Assembly (NCBI GenBank): GCA_021793155.1
Contig: JAJYTF010000015.1
Span: forward strand, 1-64,000
Source: Pseudomonadota bacterium
GTDB taxonomy: Bacteria; Pseudomonadota; Alphaproteobacteria; Rhodospirillales; Magnetospirillaceae
Length of the DNA: 64,000 bases
Direction: 5' to 3'
The translations under genes and the position numbers were made by a program. The notes beneath the pieces were generated by a model, which worked only from the letters and a program-made list of their open reading frames with translations, did not search any database and was not told the DNA's origin. Shown here one piece after another: positions 33,229 through 41,335 of this stretch. Position 1 is the stretch's first letter; each line of letters opens with the position of its first letter.

Positions 33229-33405
33229 ATGGTTCAGGATGGACATATCGTTGCGTATTGCCCGAATAGCCAGATGACAGCCCGATTCAAGTTGATCGAC
33301 GACCGCCACGGCACCTTGGCTTGGTGCACCCACTGCCGCCGCGTTTGGCCGCTCGATGAATTGGTGTCGGGCCAGTTCGATCTGGAAGGGCGCGGCCTGG
33401 GTTGA
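33229..33405 (+). CDS. 58-residue cysteine-containing small protein
   Basis: ATG 33229 has a perfect GGAGG (33217-33221) 7 nt upstream. The product (MVQDGHIVAYCPNSQMTARF... AWCTHCRRVWPLDELVSGQF) has one isolated Cys at 11 and a CxxC pair at 33-36 plus nearby histidines, which could form a small metal-binding knuckle. No family recognised. The frame is short, but the ribosome site and the lack of competing frames support it. Confidence 0.5.
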   Translation: MVQDGHIVAYCPNSQMTARFKLIDDRHGTLAWCTHCRRVWPLDELVSGQFDLEGRGLG

Positions 33406-33505
33406 TGCTCCGAGGGCTGGCTGGTGTATTTTCGACACCCCCCCACTGGGCGATTTGCCGCTATAGTGGGCCGGACTTTCAACTCGCCGGGCGGTAGTGA
33501 GCATC

Positions 33506-35299
33506 ATGGGGATGATGCAGACCTCGAAACGGGCTTTCGACCATTGGGTATCGACCGAGCACGTGTCCCGTGGGGCGGCCGCGATCGCCGTGTTTTATGC
33601 CGCCGTCTCCTGCATATGGGTCGCGTTTTCCGACGAGGCACTGGCCTTCCTGGAGACCGATACCGACCTCTTGACGCGCTACAGCATCCTGAATGGTTGG
33701 GCGTTCGTCCTACTGACTGCGCTTCTGCTGTTCCTGGTGGTACATCGCTTCGGCGCCCGGCTGGCCAGCGGCGAGGCGCGATGCCGCACCCTTTCCCTGG
33801 CAGTGGACCAAAGTCCGAACAGTATCATCGTGACCAATCTTACCGGACAGATCGAATATGTGAACGACGCCTTCGTCGAAATCTCTGGTTATCTCCGGGA
33901 AGAGGTGATCGGCCACAACCCCCGCATGCTTCAATCCGGTTTGACGCCGCCCGAGACCTTTAAGTCTCTTTGGGAGAACCTGCGCGGCGGCAAGCCCTGG
34001 CATGGCGAGTTCCGCAATTTGCGTAAGAACGGGGACCTGTATGTCGAACTGGCGCACATCGCTCCGGTCCATCAGATCGACGGGCAGGTCTCTCATTATC
34101 TGGCGATCAAAGAGGACATCACCGAGAAGACGCGGATCGCCCATGAACTGGACCGCCACCGGGCGGATCTCGAGCGTCTGGTCGCCGAGCGCACCGCCGA
34201 ACTGGAGGAACTGGCGGAACTGAACCGGCATGTCATCCGCTCGTCGGCGCAAGGCATTCTCGCATACGACGGAGACGGGGCTTGCGTCCTGGCCAACGAA
34301 GCGGCCGCCCGTATTCTGCGGACGACGACGTCCGCACTGCTGAAGCAGAACTTCCATGGGCTGGGAGCCTGGCGGGATTGTGGGCTTTACCAGATGCTTG
34401 CCGACACCTTGGCCAGCGGGCAGGAAGGGCATGTTGAGGTCCAGATGACCACGAGTTCCGGCGACGACGTCTGGATCGACGTGGTGGCGTCGACGTTTCT
34501 GAGCCGCGGAGCGCGGCATGTCCTGTTGAGCTTGTCCGATGTCGGGCCGTTCCGCTTGGCCGAAATGGCGTTGGCCGACGCACGGGACCGCGCCGACGAG
34601 GCGAGCCGGGCGCAGGGCGCCTTCCTGGCGAACATAAGCCACGACCTGCGCACCCCGCTGACGGCGATCAAAGGGTCGCTGTCGCTGGTCAACAACCGGG
34701 TCCTGGGCGAACTGCCGGCGCCTGTCCGCGAGCTGACCGAGATTGCCGAAGCTAGCTGCTCGCGCCTTATCAGGCTGGTGAACGACCTGCTGGATTTCGA
34801 AAGGTTGTCGACGGGTGGAATGCCGTTGACGATGGCCGACGTCAATGTGGCCGAGTTGCTGGGCGCGGCATTGGCCGATATCAGCGGCCTGGCCGGCAGT
34901 TGCGGAGTGACGGTGCGTCAAACCGGCCGACTGCCGAAGGGAGCGGCGGTGATCGGCGACGCCGATCGCCTGATGCAGGTGCTGGACAATCTGCTGTCCA
35001 ACGCCGTGAAGTTCTCAGGCCGCGGCACCGAGGTGGTGGTCTCGGCCGCGGTGGCTGAAGACCACAGGTTGCGCATTGCCCTGACGGATCAGGGACCCGG
35101 CATCCCGGAAGAGTTCCGGCCTCGCCTGTTCGAGCGCTTTTCCCAGGCGGCGGAAGCCGGGCGCCGGGCTGGCGGCACCGGTCTTGGCCTGGCGATCACC
35201 AAGGAACTGGTTGAGCGGCAGGGCGGCACCATCGGTTTCGAATGCGGCCCGGAGGGCGGCACCACCTTCTGGGTGCTTCTACCGCTAGCAAACCGGTAA
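33506..35299 (+). CDS. PAS-domain membrane histidine kinase
   Basis: About 597 residues (ATG 33506; GTG 33497 is an alternative). Two membrane helices lie near residues 25-45 and 60-85, suggesting a short periplasmic loop. A PAS domain (AVDQSPNSIIVTNLTGQIEYVNDAFVEISGYLREEVIG) with PAC, a coiled coil (ELDRHRADLERLVAERTAELEELAEL) and a second PAS-like region follow. The catalytic core has FLANISHDLRTPLTAIKG (H379), DNLLSNAVKFSGRG, DQGPGIP, LFERFSQ and GGTGLGLAI. It should autophosphorylate and pass phosphate to a receiver, perhaps the regulators downstream. The signal is unknown. Confidence 0.88.
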   Translation: MGMMQTSKRAFDHWVSTEHVSRGAAAIAVFYAAVSCIWVAFSDEALAFLETDTDLLTRYSILNGWAFVLLTALLLFLVVHRFGARLASGEARCRTLSLAVDQSPNSIIVTNLTGQIEYVNDAFVEISGYLREEVIGHNPRMLQSGLTPPETFKSLWENLRGGKPWHGEFRNLRKNGDLYVELAHIAPVHQIDGQVSHYLAIKEDITEKTRIAHELDRHRADLERLVAERTAELEELAELNRHVIRSSAQGILAYDGDGACVLANEAAARILRTTTSALLKQNFHGLGAWRDCGLYQMLADTLASGQEGHVEVQMTTSSGDDVWIDVVASTFLSRGARHVLLSLSDVGPFRLAEMALADARDRADEASRAQGAFLANISHDLRTPLTAIKGSLSLVNNRVLGELPAPVRELTEIAEASCSRLIRLVNDLLDFERLSTGGMPLTMADVNVAELLGAALADISGLAGSCGVTVRQTGRLPKGAAVIGDADRLMQVLDNLLSNAVKFSGRGTEVVVSAAVAEDHRLRIALTDQGPGIPEEFRPRLFERFSQAAEAGRRAGGTGLGLAITKELVERQGGTIGFECGPEGGTTFWVLLPLANR

Positions 35300-35440
35300 C
35301 GCAACTTCACATCTCAGAAATGTGATCGTGGGATTTACGGAAATGAAACCCTGGCATTCTAGTGCGCAATCCAGGGTGGGGCGGGGCGCAAAAAGGGGTC
35401 CCCGCGGGGCCAACGTCGATAGGCAGGAGGCTTTAGGGCA

Positions 35441-35827
35441 ATGATCGGCAGTCAAGTTGGCGGTGATACGCGCAAGAGGACCAACGACCTGGACCGCTTC
35501 ATCGGCAAGCGCGTGCGGGAAGAACGTGTGCGCCGCGGGCTCAGCCAGCAGAATTTGGCCGATGTCCTGGGGATCACCTATCAACAGGAACATAAGTACG
35601 AACGCGGGATTAACCGCATCAGCGCAGCCCGCCTGTTTCAGATCGCCAAGGCGCTCGGAGCGCAAGTGACCGAGTTCTTCCCTCCGGTCGACGGCACCGA
35701 GCCGATGTCCGGCGGGTCGCGGCAGGATCTCGAACTGGCCAAGAATTTCGGCAGGCTGGCGAACCAGGAACACCGTAATGCGGTCAGCTATCTGGTGCGC
35801 GCTTTGTTGACCGATGAGGCGGCCTGA
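35441..35827 (+). CDS. Cro/CI-type HTH regulator
   Basis: A 128-residue protein with an HTH_3 domain at residues 18-75 (DLDRFIGKRVREERVRRGLSQQNLADVLGITYQQEHKYERGINRISAARLFQIAKAL). The ITYQQ(E/V)HKYERG helix is typical of alphaproteobacterial CI-like repressors with a short carboxy part. Its targets are unknown. It lies 141 nt after the kinase on the same strand and is followed by a hairpin. Confidence 0.88.
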   Translation: MIGSQVGGDTRKRTNDLDRFIGKRVREERVRRGLSQQNLADVLGITYQQEHKYERGINRISAARLFQIAKALGAQVTEFFPPVDGTEPMSGGSRQDLELAKNFGRLANQEHRNAVSYLVRALLTDEAA

Positions 35828-35835
35828 GGACCAAT

Positions 35836-35859
35836 TTTCCTTTATCCTTTCCTTTATCC
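35836..35859 (+). repeat. 12-bp direct tandem repeat
   Basis: TTTCCTTTATCC occurs twice in tandem immediately after the HTH gene. No function is evident. Confidence 0.7.
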
Positions 35860-35860
35860 T

Positions 35861-35896
35861 TGCCGTCGCCGTCCCCGTACCAGCGGGGGCGGCGAT
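35861..35896 (+). terminator. G+C-rich hairpin after the HTH gene
   Basis: GCCGTCGCCGTCCCC pairs with GGGGGCGGCGAT around GTACCAGC, followed by TTGATT. It is a likely terminator between two convergent genes, though the T-run is weak. Confidence 0.5.
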
Positions 35897-35924
35897 TTGA
35901 TTCAGTCCCGCGCGAAGCCGTACT

Positions 35925-36653
35925 TCAGCCGGCTTGGTCCGGGTCCAGGGCCAGTTTGTAGCCCATGCCACGAATGGTCAGGATCGGCACCTCGCCGCCG
36001 CAAGCCGCCAGCTTTTGGCGGATTTTTGCCACCATCACGTCGATACTGCGGTCCGTCGCGCTGGCACCGCGACCATGCAGCAGGTCCAGGAGTTGATCGC
36101 GCGAGAGCACCCGGTTGGGCCGTGCAGCGAAGATCTCCATCAGCCGGTATTCGGTCGACGTAAGGTCGACGCTCGAGCCGTCGGGGCTGGTCAGGACGCA
36201 GGCCGCGGCGTCCAGAGTCCAGCCGCCAAAGCTGTACCGCTTTGGCGGCTGGGGTGCCGGCACGGCATCGATGGCGGCCGAGGCCCGCAGCCGGGTGAGC
36301 AGTCGCTTGACCCGCGCCTCCAACTCGCGAGGCTCGAACGGCTTCGCCAAATAGTCATCGGCTCCCAGTTCGATCCCCACGATACGATCGATGACGCTGG
36401 CCTTCTTGGTCAGGATGATCAGGCCGAGTCCGGGCCGGTTCCTCCAGGCGCCGATCAGATCGAGACCGTTTTCCTCGCCCAGAAGAAGATCCACGATGGC
36501 TATGTCGATCGTCTCGCTATCCATTCGCGCCTGGGCAGTCTGCGCATCATGCGCGACAATGACCTCCATGCTGGCATCGCCCAGAACTTTGGCGACCAGC
36601 TTGGCGAACAGGGCCTCATCCTCAACGAGGAGTATCTTCGGTTTTCTCGACAT
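35925..36653 (-). CDS. OmpR-family response regulator
   Basis: From ATG 36653 (MSRKPKILLVEDEALFAKLVAKVLG) the protein has 242 residues: a receiver domain with LVEDEA, the phosphoacceptor Asp in IAIVDLLLGEENGLDLI, and ILTKKASVIDRIVGIELGADDYLAKPFEPRELEARV, then a trans_reg_C winged helix (TEYRLMEIFAARPNRVLSRDQLLDLLHGRGASATDRSIDVMVAKIRQKL). Targets are unknown. It is convergent with the HTH gene and separate from the neighbouring receiver. The partner could be the PAS kinase. Confidence 0.92.
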   Translation of the reverse strand: MSRKPKILLVEDEALFAKLVAKVLGDASMEVIVAHDAQTAQARMDSETIDIAIVDLLLGEENGLDLIGAWRNRPGLGLIILTKKASVIDRIVGIELGADDYLAKPFEPRELEARVKRLLTRLRASAAIDAVPAPQPPKRYSFGGWTLDAAACVLTSPDGSSVDLTSTEYRLMEIFAARPNRVLSRDQLLDLLHGRGASATDRSIDVMVAKIRQKLAACGGEVPILTIRGMGYKLALDPDQAG

Positions 36654-36870
36654 TCGGGAATTTATCCCCAAAACTACGGTAACAAAAAATAACAAATCTT
36701 CATGAAAGTACCGATAGGCGAGAAACCCGCAATGCCTACCTTGTTTCCATGACGCAGTCCCAAGGATCACTGCGCCGTGATTGCGTCATAGCATAACATT
36801 TTGGATTAGCTAGTGCACCGGGCCGGCAGATGGTGCGCCCCTTGGCCCAGGAACAATTCTGTGGTGACGA

Positions 36871-37278
36871 ATGCCGCGAGCACTCGAGAAGGTCCTCTAC
36901 GTCGATGACGAGCCGATGCTTTGCCGGGTGGTCAAGGTGGCTTTGGAAAAAGTCGGCGGCCTGACCGTGGAAACCGTCGGTTCCGGGGCCGAGGCGCTCT
37001 CGACCATTCCCTGCTTTCATCCCGATCTGGTACTCCTCGACGTGATGATGCCAGACCTTGATGGCCCGGAAACGCTTCGGCTGATCCGCGACACGGTTGC
37101 CGGACATTTCCTGCCGGTGGTCTTCATCACCGCCCGCGCGCGCAAGTCCGACCTGGAATATCTTGGGCCATTCGGTCCGGCAGGAGTCATCACCAAGCCG
37201 TTCGAACCGCTTGATCTGGCCAAGCGGCTGCAGGCAATCTGGGCGGGACTGTCGGACAACCCCGCCGCCGATGAGTGA
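36871..37278 (+). CDS. single-domain response regulator (receiver)
   Basis: A 135-residue stand-alone receiver: VLYVDDEPMLCRVVKVALEKVGG for the acidic pocket, LVLLDVMMPDLDGPETLRLI with the phosphoacceptor Asp, FITARARKSDLEYLGPFGPAGVITKPFEPLDLAKRL with the conserved Thr and Lys. No output domain. It overlaps the HPt gene by 8 nt, so the two proteins probably act in one phosphorelay. Confidence 0.9.
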   Translation: MPRALEKVLYVDDEPMLCRVVKVALEKVGGLTVETVGSGAEALSTIPCFHPDLVLLDVMMPDLDGPETLRLIRDTVAGHFLPVVFITARARKSDLEYLGPFGPAGVITKPFEPLDLAKRLQAIWAGLSDNPAADE

Positions 37279-37579
37279 TCTCGAAGCGTTTCTCGCCGAT
37301 CTGCGTTCCGAATTCCGCCAGCAAATGGATGCGCGGATCGAGGGCGTGGAACATGCATCGGCGGCCTTAGGCAGCGGCGACGAGGCGGGGCGGCGACAAT
37401 TGATCCTGCATGCGCATAAGCTGAGCGGGCTGGGGGCGACCTTCGGCTTCGCCGAATTGGGGCGGTTGGCGGATGCGGTCGAGCAGGCGGCTGAGGCCGG
37501 GGCCGAACCGGCCTGCCTTCAAGATTCGATCGTCACTCTGCTGACCGAGATGCGGCGTGTCGCCAGCGGCGGTCAATAG
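37271..37579 (+). CDS. HPt phosphotransfer protein
   Basis: A 102-residue helical protein with the HPt core RQLILHAHKLSGLGATFGFAELGRLADAVEQAAEAG. The histidine in HAHKLSG is the expected phosphorylation site. It starts inside the receiver gene (ATG 37271 overlapping TGA), indicating co-translation. It would transfer phosphate between the receiver and another regulator. Confidence 0.88.
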   Translation: MSDLEAFLADLRSEFRQQMDARIEGVEHASAALGSGDEAGRRQLILHAHKLSGLGATFGFAELGRLADAVEQAAEAGAEPACLQDSIVTLLTEMRRVASGGQ

Positions 37580-38181
37580 CGGTTTCCGGGCTGTTCTTTC
37601 GCCTTGGCCGACTTGCCGTTCGAGATGTCCTCCCAGCTGGGGCCGTTATAGGTGATCTGCAACTGCCCGCGGTTGGCGGTGGGGGCGGCGATCAGGCGCA
37701 GGGTCACATCGCCGTCGTCGGTTCGCCATTTCGACATATAGGTGCCGCAGCCGTCCGATCCCAGGCATTGATAGAACTGGTCCGGGCTGGAGTAGGATTC
37801 CGCCCACATTTCTTCAGCGACGAAGCGGGGTTGGCCAAGGTCCTTGGAAAGATTGCGCTTCTTATCCTGATAGGCGGCCACGCCCTGCGTGCCGAAAGCG
37901 GTGTCGCCGATTTCATTCGACGTCCAGATGACGCGCTGAAGACCGAAGGTCTTGTTAACAATCACCTGCACCGAGCCCTGCGGGGCCGGGGTGCCCCTCA
38001 AATGTTTTGCCGACAGGACCAACGACTTTCCGTCGTTCTTCAGGATATCGACAACGATTCCGCGGTCGGTCAGTGCTTCCAGGGTGTCGCCCCAATGCAA
38101 GCCGAAAGGGGGCTCGTCGGCCCATCCGGCAACCGGGAACGCCAGAAGGCCGACAAGGGAAAGGATTCGGGACAGTCGCAA
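37573..38181 (-). CDS. secreted hypothetical protein
   Basis: A 202-residue protein with a signal peptide (MRLSRILSLVGLLAFPVAGWADE), so it should be periplasmic. The mature part begins PFGLHWGDTLEALTDRGIVVD, a pattern seen in many bacterial secreted proteins of unknown function, and includes two cysteines (YQCLGSDGCGTY) that could form a disulfide. It is convergent with the HPt gene, overlapping by 7 nt. Confidence 0.75.
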   Translation of the reverse strand: MRLSRILSLVGLLAFPVAGWADEPPFGLHWGDTLEALTDRGIVVDILKNDGKSLVLSAKHLRGTPAPQGSVQVIVNKTFGLQRVIWTSNEIGDTAFGTQGVAAYQDKKRNLSKDLGQPRFVAEEMWAESYSSPDQFYQCLGSDGCGTYMSKWRTDDGDVTLRLIAAPTANRGQLQITYNGPSWEDISNGKSAKAKEQPGNRY

Positions 38182-38655
38182 GTTTCTTCTCCTTCTTGTC
38201 CTGAAGCCTCCAGCTTACGGCCTGCGATTGCCGGCGCAAAGGCGGAATGCCTGACGATTGTTCTACTGCAGCGATGGGGGTGAAAAGTGCTCCAATGCAT
38301 AAGTATTGTGCATATGCAGGATTTGCATAGCTAAAATGCAGGTTGCATCGCAGCATTGGTCTTGACCCTGTTGGGGTGTTCGCGCAGGATCGCCCTGGGA
38401 TTACCCAGGATTGGAGATTGCGATGCGCAACACGCTGTCCGAAAGCAACCCAGCCCGCCAGAAGTCAACCTCCGTCGAGGCCGACAAAGTCCAGGTGGCG
38501 CAATCCGCCGAGGTGGAACCCCGCGACGGCCAGGCCGAAGGGGTGTGGCCGTGCTTCTCGTCCGCATCAGGTGGCGCCTTTAGTTCCTATCCGGCTTAAG
38601 GCTGTCTCCGGCAGGATTGCGGCGGTTCGGTAGTACTTCCCGACTGCGGAATAAC
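38182..38655. other. intergenic region with a doubtful small frame
   Basis: About 470 bp. A 58-codon frame (ATG 38423 with GGAG 8 nt upstream, to 38599) has low-complexity composition and is not convincing. ATGCA-type repeats cluster at 38295-38345 (GTGCATATGCAGGATTTGCATAGC), A+T-rich and possibly a promoter or operator for the convergent or downstream genes. Confidence 0.4.
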
Positions 38656-39429
38656 TTATTGTTGATGATGCATGGCCGTCGTGCGGACTTGGTAGACGCG
38701 CACGTAGTCGACATCCATCGACACGCCGCTGGACGGTGGTGCGAATGGCCCACTTCCGGTGATGACCCGTGTACCAAGCCATAAGCGGACGGGCCGCGTA
38801 CAATCGGGACAGGCGGCGCTCTGGATGGGCGTTCCGTCGACATACCAGGTCAAGGTCGTGGTTCCTCGGCTGTTCGGCAACCAGGATAGACCGTACAGGT
38901 GGTAATCATTCGACAGATCGGTGCCCGCCTTCGCCCGGTAGACGTACAGCCCTCTGGCGCCTGGGCGGTGTAGCTGGATCGATACCAGCCGGGGATATCG
39001 GCCTTCGTCGACGGCGATTTCGAATCCTCCAGAACTGATCGGCTGATCAGTGATCAGGCGGAAGAGGTTGGTCAAGCCGGTGGCCTTGGCATAGCGCAGA
39101 CGCGCTTCGAAATATCCGAATGCTTGGCGAAAGTCGCGGGTCCAAAGGCCGGCCGAGGTCCACTCATCCTTGCCGTGCATGTGATGGCGACAGATGAGAT
39201 GCAGCGCATTATCGCTCACCACTACTTCGGCCGGGTCGCCGTTCGGCCGTCGGCCGTCGGCCGACGAGGACACACTCCATATGGCCGGGTCGAGTGCTGG
39301 TGCGTCGAAATTGTCGCTGAAGGTCATGACCCAGTCGGTGCCGGGCGGGGGGGCCGCCTTGGCCGGGGCAAACAAACAGGCCGCGGCCAAGGCGACGGCA
39401 TACAACAGGCAAAGTCTGACAAAGCGCAT
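38656..39429 (-). CDS. secreted GH16-family protein with a modified catalytic motif
   Basis: From ATG 39429 (MRFVRLCLLYAVALAAACLFAPAKA signal peptide) the protein has 257 residues of glycoside-hydrolase-16 type: TFSDNFDAPALDPAIWSV, GYFEARLRYAKATGLTNLFRLI, LYGLSWLPNSRGTTTLTWYVDG. The active-site motif reads EIAVDE (E137 to E142) in place of the usual E-I-D-x-x-E: both catalytic glutamates are kept, but the helper Asp is Ala at its normal position, with an Asp one residue before the second Glu. Activity on beta-glucans or agar-type polysaccharides is uncertain. Confidence 0.8.
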   Translation of the reverse strand: MRFVRLCLLYAVALAAACLFAPAKAAPPPGTDWVMTFSDNFDAPALDPAIWSVSSSADGRRPNGDPAEVVVSDNALHLICRHHMHGKDEWTSAGLWTRDFRQAFGYFEARLRYAKATGLTNLFRLITDQPISSGGFEIAVDEGRYPRLVSIQLHRPGARGLYVYRAKAGTDLSNDYHLYGLSWLPNSRGTTTLTWYVDGTPIQSAACPDCTRPVRLWLGTRVITGSGPFAPPSSGVSMDVDYVRVYQVRTTAMHHQQ

Positions 39430-39582
39430 CTTGGCGACGACGTTCCTCAGTTTCCAGCAGGATGCGGAGGGAAGTGGGCAAAAAGAGGGCAGCCTTTCCA
39501 CTGCCCTCCGGATAGTTCCTATTTTTTGGCGCCCGCGTCATTTCGCACCCGGCGCCGACTTTCAAAGCACTTTCCGCGTGGC

Positions 39583-39963
39583 TCATCCCGCTGGGGGCTG
39601 CGGTGGCGGCGAACGGCGGGTGACGCTTTCAGCGACGTCCCGCAATCCCTGCACAAGGTCCACCAGAAGGTCGCTGGCCGTTCTTACGGCGACGCCGCCC
39701 ACCTCGCCGACGGCCTGAACCGCGTCCGAGGCGACGTCGCGGACCATATGGACGCCGTCGCCGGCGAGGCTGCCGGTCAGGCTCACGGCGTCATGGGCGA
39801 AGCTTTCCACGCCGCCCATGACCCGGGTCGCGGTTCGTTGCGCCGTTTGGCCGGCCGCATCGGCTGCGCCGGCTGCGCGGCTCACGTCGTCCCGCGTCGG
39901 CTCTTGGGCGGGATTGTCGCCCGAGGTCTTCCGTTGGGTGCTCTGTGGGTCGTCCTTGTTCAT
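39583..39963 (-). CDS. hypothetical soluble protein of the HMA_2 cluster
   Basis: From ATG 39963 the protein has 126 residues. It starts with a polar, disordered-looking segment (MNKDDPQSTQRKTSGDNPAQEPTRDD), then amphipathic alanine/valine-rich helices (VRDVASDAVQAVGEVGGVAVRTASDLLVDLVQGLRDVAESV) and ends SPPPQPPAG. No family recognised. The four-base overlap with the HMA_2 gene (39960-39963) ties it to that operon. Confidence 0.7.
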   Translation of the reverse strand: MNKDDPQSTQRKTSGDNPAQEPTRDDVSRAAGAADAAGQTAQRTATRVMGGVESFAHDAVSLTGSLAGDGVHMVRDVASDAVQAVGEVGGVAVRTASDLLVDLVQGLRDVAESVTRRSPPPQPPAG

Positions 39964-40478
39964 CGTCTGCTGCTCCCATTTCCTTGGGTTGTTTCCGACC
40001 GGTGACTGGGTGTGATGCTGCGTGCGATGAGCAGCGAGTTCAGCGCATACCAAGCCAAAGTGACAGCCGGAGCTGCCACTCGGCCGCGCAGCACCTGGGT
40101 CAACGCCAAGCCGGTCAACAGAAGACTCAGCGCCATCGGGGGGTCCAGGCGCCCACCGGTTTTGTCGCTCATCCATCGTTCGATCCGGCCAAAGCGGTCG
40201 GTCAGCGCGTCCCGCATCGAAGTGCAGGATCGCTCCGGTTCCCGCTGGGCGAACAGGTCCTCGCTTTCCGCATGTCGAGCCAGTGCGGCGGTATCGCCGT
40301 GGTGGCGCACCAGGATGCTGGCGGTCAGGGGATGGCCTTCCGCCTGCAGCACCTCGGGCAAGGCGGCCAAGCGGCGTTCGAGTTCGCTGAAGAATGCGCC
40401 GTCCGCCTTCTTGGCCGGGATGCGCCAGCGGCTGCGCCCCGGCACGGCGTGGCTCAAATAGGCGCTCGGTGCGGCCAT
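39960..40478 (-). CDS. HMA_2-like protein with membrane segment
   Basis: A 172-residue protein. Residues 10-65 match the HMA_2 pattern (VPGRSRWRIPAKKADGAFFSELERRLAALPEVLQAEGHPLTASILVRHHG), lacking the CxxC of classical HMA domains. A hydrophobic pair of segments follows (PPMALSLLLTGLALTQVLRGRVAAPAVTLAWYAL). Function unknown; HMA_2 proteins often accompany P-type ATPases. Overlaps the next gene by one base and its neighbour by 4 nt. Confidence 0.78.
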   Translation of the reverse strand: MAAPSAYLSHAVPGRSRWRIPAKKADGAFFSELERRLAALPEVLQAEGHPLTASILVRHHGDTAALARHAESEDLFAQREPERSCTSMRDALTDRFGRIERWMSDKTGGRLDPPMALSLLLTGLALTQVLRGRVAAPAVTLAWYALNSLLIARSITPSHRSETTQGNGSSRR

Positions 40479-40756
40479 CAGGCTGCACCCTGTCCATTCG
40501 ACGGGTTCTCGCTGACCGCAGCTTCCGCCGCGGGGACTGCCGGGCCCTGGCGGGCCCGAGTTTCGGCTGCCAGGTCCTCGGCATATTCGGAGAATTCGGC
40601 GAATGCCTCGCGCCCTCGCTCCCAGGCCGATGTGCCGGCTCGCATCGCCGCCCCCATGGCCGGCCGGGTGATCCGGGCCAGCGCCGGCAACAGGACCGGT
40701 GCCAGCAGCGCGGCGCCTGCGCCGATAGCCATTCCCTTGACGAGGTCACGGTTCAC
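40478..40756 (-). CDS. DUF5132-like small membrane protein
   Basis: The chosen start is GTG 40756 (GTGAACCGTGACCTCGTC), because GGAGGGACAAG precedes it; about 92 residues. The amino part has DLVKGMAIGAGAALLAPVLLPALARITRPAMGAAMRAG, the hydrophobic DUF5132 type, then an amphipathic helix ERGREAFAEFSEYAEDLAAETRAR. First gene of the minus-strand HMA_2 operon (40756 to 39583). Function unknown. Confidence 0.75.
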   Translation of the reverse strand: MNRDLVKGMAIGAGAALLAPVLLPALARITRPAMGAAMRAGTSAWERGREAFAEFSEYAEDLAAETRARQGPAVPAAEAAVSENPSNGQGAA

Positions 40757-40966
40757 CTTGTCCCTCCTCAACTGCAGAATTGCAACCAGGACTAAAGATA
40801 GCGCCGGAAGCGATTGATTCGCCCTGATCCCCAGGGGTAATGCGGCCGGCATAGGCCGAAAGGAGGAAATACTTCTTCCCGTCACGGAACGGACATGAGA
40901 ACGTCAACAAAGGGTAACCGGGCAAGGTTATAAAGCGGTGGTGACACCGTTGCCGCGAGGGCTCTC

Positions 40967-41335
40967 ATGATTACCGAGTTCCATCACGTGCCGGGCCGCC
41001 TGCGTGTTCGAATTGGGCGCATAAAGGGCGACTTGGCCAAAGGCAGCGAATTGCGCGGCTACCTTTATGGGTTGGGCGGTGTGACCAGCGTGAAGGTCAG
41101 CGAGGTCACCGGATCCGTCACCGTCCTTTATGACAGTGCAAAATTGCCGCTGTCCCGGTTGCTGCAGCGGTTTGAGGAGGCCGGGATAGAGGGCGTCGCG
41201 GCGCTGCCCGGAGACGCCGCCGACTCCTCGCCGCTATTGCGCCTGGCCGAATGGACCGGCCGGATGGCTGTCGGCTTGGCGGTCGAACGGATGGTCCAGC
41301 GCTCGGCTCTGTCGGTGCTCACCGCGCTTCTGTAG
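40967..41335 (+). CDS. HMA_2-like protein
   Basis: A 122-residue protein starting ITEFHHVPGRLRVRIGRIKGDLAKGSELRGYLYGLGGVTSVKVSEVTGSVTVLYDSAKL, the ferredoxin-like HMA_2 domain without a CxxC. The carboxy helix RMAVGLAVERMVQRSALSVLTALL may associate with membranes. Its last 102 nt overlap the end of the convergent P-type ATPase gene on the other strand. Confidence 0.78.
   Translation: MITEFHHVPGRLRVRIGRIKGDLAKGSELRGYLYGLGGVTSVKVSEVTGSVTVLYDSAKLPLSRLLQRFEEAGIEGVAALPGDAADSSPLLRLAEWTGRMAVGLAVERMVQRSALSVLTALL

Noticed and set aside
33424-33963. Open frame upstream of and overlapping the PAS kinase
   Set aside because: A shadow frame of the kinase gene with Arg/Gly-rich composition.
38423-38599. 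A 58-codon frame with a weak GGAG site
   Set aside because: Low-complexity product without conserved features; kept only as a note in the intergenic entry.
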